A stretch of 64,000 nucleotides of DNA, taken from positions 45,688,368-45,752,367 of the forward strand of contig OY740768.1 of the NCBI GenBank assembly GCA_963513935.1. Reading direction: 5' to 3'. Source of the DNA: Aphrophora alni (lineage: Eukaryota; Arthropoda; Insecta; Hemiptera; Aphrophoridae). The position numbers and the translations under genes are program-made. Shown here one piece after another: positions 11,096 to 18,831 of the stretch (positions within the stretch are counted from its first letter, which is position 1; the number at the start of each line of letters is the position of its first letter). The notes below the pieces were generated by a model. It was not told where the DNA came from. It saw only the letters and a list, made by a program, of their open reading frames with translations, and did not search any database.

Positions 11096-13433
11096 GAAAT
11101 CGTTATTGTGTTGGAGGGTTATTGTTCTTACTTGTACAAGAGAGGCAAGGTTATGCCATATATAAAAATTATTACTAATCTCTTTTTTATAAGGGGGTAA
11201 CGGAGAGCTACGTTTGAGGGGGGGGAAATGTAATATATACTTTTTGTGTTGATATTATTACAACCCTAATGTGCTAATATAAGTAAAAACAATTACTGTT
11301 TCTAAAGAGGACATTGTATATTTTATATACGACCTAATCGAATGGTATTCTGAAGATTCTCATAGTTAATATCATGGTTTCAAGTAAAAAGCAATACACA
11401 ACATATAGTTTTAACAGTAATTTTTTTTTCTAAAGATGGTTAATCTGATACAAAACAGCAGACAGTACATCTACATGACACTACTAAATATATGTTTTAA
11501 AATTCAAATATGTTATGGTATTTTAAAATGTTATTGAAATGGTATACTCTGATTTTTTCTTCCTAAAACCGTTCTGGCTTAGAATTTAATATTGGTTTGT
11601 AAATATCTTATTCATTTCTTCAGTGTACTCCCGTCAAGGTCAAGGATAGGACACACTTTTGATGTAAAGAACCGGACAACGAGGAAGGATACTAGTATAT
11701 GTGGCAAAATTAGTGACCTTTTATGAGAAACAATTGTCGGTCTGCCAAACTTGACCAAATTAGTGACAAGACTAGGTGACATGGGTACAGTAATGCTGGT
11801 ACAGTATTAAGTTTTCAAAAATATTTTGTATAACACAATAAAGAACATTATTATTATTTTGAAATTTATAAATTCCGTTCCATTTTTATTTCCAAATAAG
11901 AATGACTGTTATTACTTCACAGCTCTGCTTTGATCTCAAAAAGTAATCTACCATTATTAAAAAAATGTAATACGAGCTGTTGTAATTACATAAGATATGA
12001 CCTTTTAAACTGTATGTAGTGACGGTTATAAAAACAGCTGAGCTGTCTCAGCCACTTTATTATAACATCATTTAGAAAACATAAAATAGATTGTCATTTT
12101 AAAGTTTTTCATTCAAAATGATTTAATTAACAACATAATATAATTTATATTGTTATGTTATATTAGTTATATAGGTTAGTTATATCTTTGTTAGCTATAT
12201 CACATATTTGATACATATTATGTATCGTTTTTCACATCAAAATTATTGTAATGTATTAATAAAATTGTGTGACTTTTGTTTTGGGACGTTTCATAGTTCT
12301 ATCAACCCGAAACATTATCTATTGTGTTTCAAATTTTAAAAAATAAGTAATATATTATTTAACGCTATTTTAGGGAGTCAAATTATTTTTCGTTTTAAGC
12401 AATCCATCTCATGTACAAATTCCGTTTCAAATTTATAGCATAGTTTAATTCAAATAAAGTTCACCGCTATGAAATCAACTTGTAAAAATGATCATTGTGA
12501 CATTCAACCTACTGACTCCTAAATATTATAAAAATCAAACAAATAAAACAACAGCACAGCTATAGTAGTGTATCTCAAACAGACCTAGTACTAGAAAAAA
12601 CAAACAACATATCTCATTATACCATTTTATTAAAAAAAAATAAAAAATAAAAAAATTTAAAAAACATAAGATCGTCAAGTCGAGCGGTTAAGAGAAGGTG
12701 TCGTTATTTTTTATTCGGTTTTCAACATTCCATTCACATTTAATAAATGATAGTAATTAGTTATAAACTGATGTTAATATTATTAAATAATTACCGACAT
12801 ATCACTTTATTTACTTATAATAGGAGTATGTTTTCTGTATTCTATTTCGTTTAGTAATAGTTTAATACAATTATTCATAAATTGTATCAGAAGTCGCTTC
12901 CCACAGGTTTAATCAGTTTATTAATTATTTGTGTGCCCTATATTTATGTTTATACATTGCATATGCAATAATCAGAATATTAGTTTCAAGTGTGGTTTAA
13001 TTATTCAACTAAATATAAAATAACACTTATTTTAGAAACTATCATCAGGTTAAGATGATGTTTTGATATGTAATGTCTAATAGTACTCACCTTATTTACT
13101 AATTACCTATTCAAGATTAAATGATAATTTTAAGTTATACATTTTGTCATCGTTACATAATATATACAATAATATATTAATAATACTATACATTAAACAA
13201 GCCGTCATCGTTTTATCAGTATCTAAGATTATGGAATGTTCAACTATCAAGGTATCTAAAACATGTTTCCAGGGAAATTTTATTAATTTATTTTATGTTT
13301 TCTATTTCCTCTCTAGTAGTTGTAATTTGTGTCTGATTTTCTTAAACGTTGGCGCAAACATTGGTTTTTAACTCTTTAAGGACTAAAGCGATTAGATTAA
13401 ATTATAAAGTGGATATGAAACTATTCTTTCAAG
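11096..13433. other. DNA between the inverted repeats, no transposase seen
   Basis: This 2.3 kb interior is AT-rich and has no frame with recognisable transposase motifs. It contains a G-run (about 11217-11226) and a short tRNA-like block at 12671-12705. The 75-codon hydrophobic frame at 13144-13371 is judged to be chance. Confidence 0.4.
12671..12705 (+). other. tRNA-Ser/Leu-like 5' fragment (possible SINE head)
   Basis: The stretch GTCGAGCGGTTAAGAG resembles the D-arm/A-box region of class II tRNAs, whose usual form is close to TGGCCGAGCGGTTAAGGC. No acceptor pairing, anticodon arm or proper B box follows. It is at most a tRNA-derived repeat remnant. Confidence 0.25.
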
Positions 13434-13685
13434 TTAATCGTAATTTATTGTATTTTTGACCCATTATTCCTGACCTAATTTTTCTTTTACTTTCACTCAA
13501 TGGTCTGTGATATTAACTTTTTTAATATATTTTTAACAAAACTTTTTTAAATCAGTGAAGCTGATTGGAACGAGTGAACCATTTTAACAAATTTTGTAAG
13601 TAGTCGAATTTTGACCTCAAACATCAAAGTTTAAAAGAAGCTGACGTAACAACGAAACTGAAATTCCTGTTTTCTGTAAATGTAT
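13434..13685 (-). repeat. Inverted-repeat pair, right copy
   Basis: Reverse complement of 10821-11095, ending TTTTCTGTAAATGTAT at the outer tip. The G-rich blocks next to each copy do not lie in mirrored positions, which argues slightly for two separate insertions over one TIR element. Confidence 0.75.
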
Positions 13686-13907
13686 TTAAACGATTTTAAT
13701 CCAATTTCGCTCAAATGTAACCTCTAAGGACACAAATAAAACACATTGGCTCATCTCCGCAAATGTAGTAGTTTACGAGTAATCGGTAAAAGTAAAAAAA
13801 GAGCTGTTATGAGGGGGCTCTTATACATTCCCCCCCTCTTTTTCCTCTTACGTAAATTAGGCTTACATTTTTACTTACAGATGCTATTCTATGACATCCT
13901 GAAGGGT

Positions 13908-14131
13908 TTAAAATGCTGCAATACCTTCATAATTGTGTTCATCAAGTACGGCAATCACATATCTCTTCTGCCACATGAACTCAAATAAGTAAGGGTCGAA
14001 AAGTGCCCGGCTGGTTTCACACCCTTAACATTGTGACTCTTTGCCGACGACCACATCGCATCCACTAAAATTGTGCCACGAATATCGTTTTGTGTCAACG
14101 AATTATTGCGAATCGTTCACAGTTAGGTGAG
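13908..14131 (-). pseudogene. Merlin-type (ISXO2/IS1595-like) transposase C-terminal remnant
   Basis: On the minus strand, three short frames in the correct order resemble the C-terminal half of ISXO2/Merlin DDE transposases. HLTVNDS followed by FVD (about 14131-14090) matches the typical HLTVNHS...FVDP segment. DAMWSSAKSHNVKG (about 14060-14020) matches the IE-x-W-x-x-K segment that holds the last acidic residue. FDPYLFEFMWQKRY (about 14000-13960) matches the diagnostic YLxEFMWR block. The remnant ends IAAF then stop at about 13908. At least one in-frame stop and two frame changes are needed, so it is inactive. The N-terminal half is not visible. Merlin moves DNA by cut-and-paste in the nucleus. 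The match was made by motif order, not by alignment. Confidence 0.6.
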
Positions 14132-14516
14132 GTTAGACATTCATGAAGGACACGTTTTGTCTACAGATACACAACCGATCGGTTTTCTACAATTATTAAC
14201 GATTAAACAATTATAAACATTGGCAAACAACTAATGTCTAATATAGCACAAATATGGATAAGATAATAAATGGGATGGAAGCATGCATAAGAGCCTAAGA
14301 TTTAATTTAACAATTGGTTCTACAGCTGATGTCGATTAAATTTTGGTAAAACTTAAAGAAGTATGACCCAAACCAGAGCGTCAAACTACAAGTAAAAGCA
14401 AACTATCCTTCAGAAATAACTATTATAAAACTTTAAAAAAACCTTGACCAAGGTTATTAAAAACAATGAGATTTCATTCAAAATAGAGAGTTTGTGGCAA
14501 AAGCTAAACAAGCTTT
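14132..14516. other. Spacer upstream of the FEN/XPG element
   Basis: AT-rich with no recognisable coding. The missing N-terminal part of the Merlin transposase would be expected here on the minus strand but was not found. Confidence 0.4.
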
Positions 14517-14518
14517 TA

Positions 14519-14662
14519 GCCCAGTCAATAAAGGTTTTGTGTCGGAACTAATTAGTGAAAAGCTGATTTTTTCATAGATGTTAGTTGATTATATAAGGAA
14601 TATTTTCTGAAAAGTCCCCGCCCCTCCCCCTCTTGCTTACCCCCCTACCCCCCTTTAAGTTC
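14519..14662 (+). repeat. Left terminal inverted repeat of the FEN/XPG element
   Basis: Begins GCCCAGTCAATAAAGG and continues through TTAGTGAAAAGCTGA to the C-rich tract AAGTCCCCGCCCCTCCCCCT and a second C-run before CTTTAA. It pairs with 17806-17954 at roughly 75-80% identity by eye; the tip and the C-rich tract are best conserved. Confidence 0.8.
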
Positions 14663-15143
14663 CTTTTTGTAAGACTTTATTATTTTATCAATATCTACGA
14701 GATAAACAGCGATAGAATCATTTTTATTTCAATATTGTAATCCTTAAAGTATTCTCTAAAAAAAATGTTCATAGTGTGTAATCGATAAATTAATTATTTT
14801 TCATGTATTTTTTAATTTTAATTAAATTTATTTACTTTTATATTCCCACAATGATGTGTTTAGCTATTTTTTATTTATATGAGACAAGTTATGGAAAAGT
14901 TTTTCAAATAAAACTGTTGGCGTATTTATCAATCTTTAAAATAATATAAGTTTTATAAATGTTAAGCGCAGCCAGTTGACATAATCAGCCGGACAAAGGG
15001 AGGCGGCGCGGGGCGCAAGAGTGTTCGCGGTCCGGATCAGCAGGTATATAGCACATCAGCGGTCTCAAGTTGCAACAAAGACCTGTTGTTTGAATTTTAT
15101 ATAACATAACTTTTTAATAAGCATATTACGTGTTGTAATAATC
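14663..15143. other. 3' flank of the nuclease gene inside the element, with a GC-rich block
   Basis: Mostly AT-rich, but 14985-15070 is sharply GC-rich. There CCGGAC (14989-14994) and GTCCGG (15030-15035) could form a short stem, followed by a TATATAG. It could be a promoter pointing right or a structural block; neither is proven. Confidence 0.35.
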
Positions 15144-15237
15144 AAAGAACAACAAAAATACGTCCAACAACACTTAAAAGAATGAAAAAATCAATTCATT
15201 CTTTTAAGTGTTGTTGGACGTATTTTTGTTGTTCTTT
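15144..15237. repeat. Perfect 42-bp inverted repeat (hairpin)
   Basis: The arm 15144-15185, starting AAAGAACAACAAAAATACGT, is matched without mismatch by 15196-15237 in reverse complement. The loop is about 10 bases (15186-15195). A perfect match in a decaying AT-rich context implies a recent origin or selection. It lies about 390 bp downstream of the nuclease stop codon. Confidence 0.95.
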
Positions 15238-15626
15238 TATTAAATTACCTTATAATTTTTTTATTTATTTTTCTGTATTTAGTTATTTAAATAATAACCA
15301 CACTATATGATTTCTTTGTGTTATAATGACAGTAATAACATTTTTAATGTTCATAAAGAGAGCCAGTTTTGGTTCGGGGGATTATTCCTAACCCTTATTT
15401 ATTATGGCCGTTCCATTATCCACCACCTATGGACCCGCCGTGTCCCGGACTCGCTAAAACCGGCAGGTGTCAAGAAGCAGAACATGTTTTGTTTACTGTC
15501 AAACACCATCACGGACCACCCACCCACCACTCAAATTACTATTTACACTATATACAATACAGACACACAAAATTATAGTGTTTCACTTTTTTACGTGAAG
15601 ACAGTAGAAACATTCTTAATACTGTT
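15238..15626. other. Segment between hairpin and nuclease stop, GC-richer in part
   Basis: The block 15360-15500 is GC-rich and carries open frames on both strands. These match nothing recognised and vary in composition. They are probably non-coding sequence of the element or of a nested repeat. Confidence 0.35.
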
Positions 15627-16718
15627 TTATTCAAATCCATTCTCGTCATGATCATGAGTTATTTCGTCAACATTAGGACTGTTGTCACAAGAAAGTCCAC
15701 TACAGTGCTCACACATGGCGGAACAATTAAGTCCTACTTTCCGACACCCACAATATTTGAGACAAGATGTCTTACAGCTGCAAGACACGAGGTGCAGAAG
15801 GTCATGCGGTGCAAAGGGTTTGGTACTTTGTATTGGTGTTAAAGTTTTCCTGTAACCACCATTTTCTTTTACCATTTCCATCTTCCAGCCCCAATCTGTA
15901 GCATCCAATCTGTTTCCAAGCCATGTCTGCACTTGTAAATAAACCCTGAACAAATGCTGATGAGCAGCTTCAGACGATGGAGGAAGCTTAGCGAGGTTGA
16001 AATTCGACCTTAGTTTAGATTTTTTTGCAAGTTTTGTGAACATAAAGTAACGAGCTTCATTGAGGTTTGTGTGCTTTTTCTGTCCATACAGATGCAAAAT
16101 AAAATCTTCCCCATTTCTTTTCAGTTCCTCTTTGGAAGCATCTTGTCGTATAAACACTGACGCTTGTGTTTGAGCTTCTTCTGAGTTATGAACAATTTCC
16201 AAAGATTTTATTTTTCCTAGACCAAAAAAAGAAGAAGTTGTATCACAACCTGTTATGGCATATGCAAACAGCAAAAGCTTCCTTATATCCTTAACCTTAT
16301 TGATGATTTTGGAAATGCTGTAATACACTTTTCCATGCAATCTTCCAGTTATCTGTTTGCAAAAGTAAATTGGTTGGTTCTCAGGTGCAAGAGCTATCAA
16401 CAATATCAACAAATCAGTGTCTGTGCCATACAACATAACATTTTGTCGTCTTTTTAGTTCTTCTATTCCAGTCATGACAATGGAAATATCAGCATCATCT
16501 TCGGCAACAATGGTTTTGATCTCAAAACTGTTAAGCTCTTCAGAAACTAAAAGTATAAGCCTTTTCTTGTTTCTTCTGTTGCCTAAAAAATCTTCCTTTG
16601 CTGTCAAGCATTTGGTGTTGCTATCAAAATTAATGTCATTTGAAGATTTTTTTTGCTGCTCTTCTATTCTGCTCTTTTTGTTTAGTTGTACAGTCTTCAG
16701 GATAGCCGTCGAAAACAA
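15627..16718 (-). CDS. FEN1/XPG-like nuclease, C-terminal part with CXC domain
   Basis: This frame carries the second half of a PIN-like/FEN-superfamily nuclease. Residue numbers count from the frame's first Met; true coding joins near residue 22. AEDDAD (72-77) matches the FEN1 EAEA acidic site, GTDTDLL (98-104) matches the TEDxD site, and the GCDTT...GLGK block (157-169) matches the FEN1 LGCDY...GIGP helix-two-turn-helix DNA-binding site. The C terminus (313-344) has nine Cys in CxC...C...CxC...C...C..C....C spacing, like the Tesmin/TSO1 CXC DNA-binding domain. The TAA stop is overlapped by AATAAA on the minus strand, a likely poly(A) signal. The 5' end of this frame overlaps the upstream half out of frame at an A8 run (16647-16654 as T8 on the plus strand). 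I recall homologues annotated as uncharacterised in arthropods and cnidarians. Confidence 0.75.
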   Translation of the reverse strand: MFSTAILKTVQLNKKSRIEEQQKKSSNDINFDSNTKCLTAKEDFLGNRRNKKRLILLVSEELNSFEIKTIVAEDDADISIVMTGIEELKRRQNVMLYGTDTDLLILLIALAPENQPIYFCKQITGRLHGKVYYSISKIINKVKDIRKLLLFAYAITGCDTTSSFFGLGKIKSLEIVHNSEEAQTQASVFIRQDASKEELKRNGEDFILHLYGQKKHTNLNEARYFMFTKLAKKSKLRSNFNLAKLPPSSEAAHQHLFRVYLQVQTWLGNRLDATDWGWKMEMVKENGGYRKTLTPIQSTKPFAPHDLLHLVSCSCKTSCLKYCGCRKVGLNCSAMCEHCSGLSCDNSPNVDEITHDHDENGFE

Positions 16719-17448
16719 CAGTTACATTTCGTCCAAAGTTGTCTACAACGTATCTGCTGTAACTTTGTATAATATTTCCGTAAGTACAGTCTTTTGGCCA
16801 GGAAACATAATGAAGGAGAAATCCTCCGTCAATAATCACACTTACATTTGTCGTATCGATTTCTTCTTCCTCTACTACAGCTTCTTGAAATACTTTAAGG
16901 GCAGATGATTTAGTTGATTTTCTTAGTGAAACATCGTCAAAAAGGGATGGTGGACGTGAAGAGAGTTCATATTCAAGATACGATTTTAATTTGTGAGGGC
17001 TATCACACACACAGAGGATTCTATTGAAGAGCTGTTGAGAGTTTACAGGTATTTCTTTTGATCTGACTTTAACTAATTTGTGTGCTAGCTGGGTCTTAAC
17101 CATGTCCTTTCTTTTTAAGGTCAGTTTCCCAAATGATTTTCCTACCATTGTCTTCATAGCAGCAAAACCTATGTCGTAGGCTTGGTCACAGTTGACTGAC
17201 TCATCACTGATTAAACCAGATGATAGCGAAACTAACTCTCCAGATTCCTTCTTAAATGGATTGTGCTGTCTGAACCACGTGGTAAATTTATCTGTATCAG
17301 CTTGGTCTCTAAGTTGTCTTGTCTTTCTAAGCTCAACATGTTGTTCACTGTAAGTAATAGAAATGTCTAAGAACTCCTCTAACGCTTCGTTAATCTTTAT
17401 GAAGTATGGCGTCCCAAGAATCCATTTATTTATGGTACTTTCTGTCAT
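16636..17448 (-). CDS. FEN1/XPG-like nuclease, N-terminal part (frameshifted)
   Basis: This 270-codon frame holds the first acidic motifs of the nuclease. IIDGG (Asp207) corresponds to the N-terminal catalytic Asp of FEN1. VVFDGY (Asp247), followed by a Lys/Arg-rich stretch (TKQKEQNRR), corresponds to the FEN1 VFDG...K..E...R motif. Residues 1-190 form a family-specific region with no named domain, including an ELSSRPPSLFD segment. The frame ends eight codons after an A8 run; losing one A would join it to the C-terminal frame. That could be a real inactivating mutation or a base error. The ATG at 17448 is simply the first in frame. I expect intact relatives to extend further at the N terminus, and only about 360 bp without coding separate this ATG from the right TIR boundary. 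The copy is therefore probably internally deleted. Confidence 0.75.
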   Translation of the reverse strand: MTESTINKWILGTPYFIKINEALEEFLDISITYSEQHVELRKTRQLRDQADTDKFTTWFRQHNPFKKESGELVSLSSGLISDESVNCDQAYDIGFAAMKTMVGKSFGKLTLKRKDMVKTQLAHKLVKVRSKEIPVNSQQLFNRILCVCDSPHKLKSYLEYELSSRPPSLFDDVSLRKSTKSSALKVFQEAVVEEEEIDTTNVSVIIDGGFLLHYVSWPKDCTYGNIIQSYSRYVVDNFGRNVTVVFDGYPEDCTTKQKEQNRRAAKKIFK

Positions 17449-17805
17449 TCCCCTTCCGAATATCCTCTTACAATAATATCTTGTTACAACGCTTTCACTA
17501 CAACCCTAACAAGTCATATGTGAACTTAAAGCTAAGAAAACAAGCTAACTTTTTTATTTGTGCTATTTCTTTCTATTGCTACAAGTATTTTAACCATGCG
17601 TAATATATAATAAAATATAAATGAAATCTTCGGGTTTTCGACAATTTATGTCAATAGCGTCGCTTATACTAACTTAAGCTATACATGTCAATGGGCATTA
17701 TTTGTAGGCATTATTAATAGGAAGAAAATAAAACCAAAATTAAGTTTATATCTAATATACTAATCGTGTTTTGAACGTTTTAGTAGAGGCAAGCAATATT
17801 CCGTT
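17449..17805. other. 5' flank of the nuclease gene inside the element
   Basis: AT-rich, with no additional coding seen on the minus strand. Any promoter for the nuclease would have to lie here or in the right TIR; no clear TATA/initiator pair was identified. Confidence 0.4.
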
Positions 17806-17954
17806 TAAAGGGGGGTGGGGGAGAAAGCAAGAGGGGGAGGGTCGGGGACTTTTGTGTACATACTTCTCTTATACTAATGTAACATCAGGCAAAATTTCAG
17901 CTTTTCACTAATTATTTCCGACAAAGGACTATTTTTTCCCTTTATTGACTGGGC
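17806..17954 (-). repeat. Right terminal inverted repeat of the FEN/XPG element
   Basis: Ends CTTTATTGACTGGGC (outer tip 17954), then TA. Its inner side holds closely spaced G-runs (about 17811-17849) with at least five runs of three or more G, enough in principle for G-quadruplex formation. It is the reverse complement of 14519-14662. Confidence 0.8.
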
Positions 17955-17956
17955 TA

Positions 17957-18513
17957 TTTAGGCTCTATTAAATATACAAATTTCTGAAACACATTGTAAA
18001 TAATTAAAAAATTTTTTAATTAATGGGGTCTTCTATACCTAAAGTTATGGATAAAAAAGCTATTTTTCCCCCTTTTCTTCAGAACAAAAAAAAACATATA
18101 CATTTTCGGGGAATAGAGATAACGGCAAATATTATTTTTAGTCTTGTGAGGGTGTATATGAAATACTTGGTATTTTGTTTGTGTGCTGTTTTTTATTATT
18201 ATTTTACTTTTTTTTTTATTGATGTAAATATATTTATTAAAATATGTTAAAATGTAAAATCCTCGGTTTAGTCCTTAACTGGTTATAACATTAAAGTAGA
18301 AAACACTGAACGTATGAAAAATGTTACAAAATTTAGTACAATAGGTACTTGGTAAATTTGTTACATTAACAAATATCGTAATTTAAATGTAAATAATATA
18401 TCATGTAAAATTTTATATTAATGTAAAATAAAATTGTATAACTTATATACGAATAAGTAATATAATATATTACTTTCCTATTTCCTATATAATATATTAT
18501 ATTCCTATTAGTT
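17957..18513. other. AT-rich spacer, no gene seen
   Basis: Very low complexity with a poly-T/TTTA run near 18190-18240. The 75-codon frame at 18023-18250 is Phe/Ile/Tyr-rich and judged to be chance. Confidence 0.5.
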
Positions 18514-18604
18514 CCTATTTAACAACTTTCTAAATATCAATACATTAACTAATGTCCAACTTTATTCTAAGAAACTTATGTAACTAATACAATATATAAA
18601 TATA

Positions 18605-18660
<56 letters not shown>

Positions 18661-18723
18661 CAATATACAATACAATATAATATAATAATACAATATAATA
18701 TAATAATACAATAAAATACAATG

Positions 18724-18764
<41 letters not shown>

Positions 18765-18831
18765 CATAAGTTACTTAGAATAAAGTTGGACATTTGTTAA
18801 TGTATTGATATTTAGAAAGTTGTTAAATAGG
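18514..18831. repeat. 318-bp palindrome with (TA)n and ATACAATATA centre
   Basis: The left arm (about 18514-18583), starting CCTATTTAACAACTTTCTAA, is matched in reverse complement by 18764-18831 with few mismatches. The centre is two (TA)n tracts around an (A)TACAATATAATAT-type microsatellite. It could extrude as a cruciform or be a foldback element whose core expanded as a microsatellite. Confidence 0.85.

Larger units (their letters stand above)
14519..17954 (-). mobile_element. 3.4 kb TIR element encoding a FEN1/XPG-like nuclease with CXC domain
   Basis: The two ends are inverted repeats of about 145 bp. Both tips read GCCCAGTCAATAAAG inward, followed by a shared block TTAGTGAAAAGCTGA and then a strongly C-rich (left) or G-rich (right) tract. 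TA dinucleotides abut both tips (14517-14518, 17955-17956). An alternative reading is TA-tipped ends with a 3-bp TTT duplication. Inside are a minus-strand nuclease gene (15627-17448), a perfect hairpin (15144-15237) and a GC-rich block (14985-15070). No DDE transposase was recognised. From memory, XPG-type nucleases accompany the transposase in Academ elements, so this may be an internally deleted Academ-like element. That assignment is inference. Confidence 0.7.

Noticed and set aside
15307..15651. 114-codon plus-strand frame and an overlapping 69-codon frame
   Set aside because: They lie in the 3' flank of the nuclease gene, partly antisense to its end, and match no family.
16417..16908. 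163-codon plus-strand frame
   Set aside because: Exactly antisense to the recognisable nuclease, whose catalytic motifs are on the minus strand.
18611..18793. Tyr/Ile-repeat frame
   Set aside because: Translation artefact of (TA)n microsatellites.
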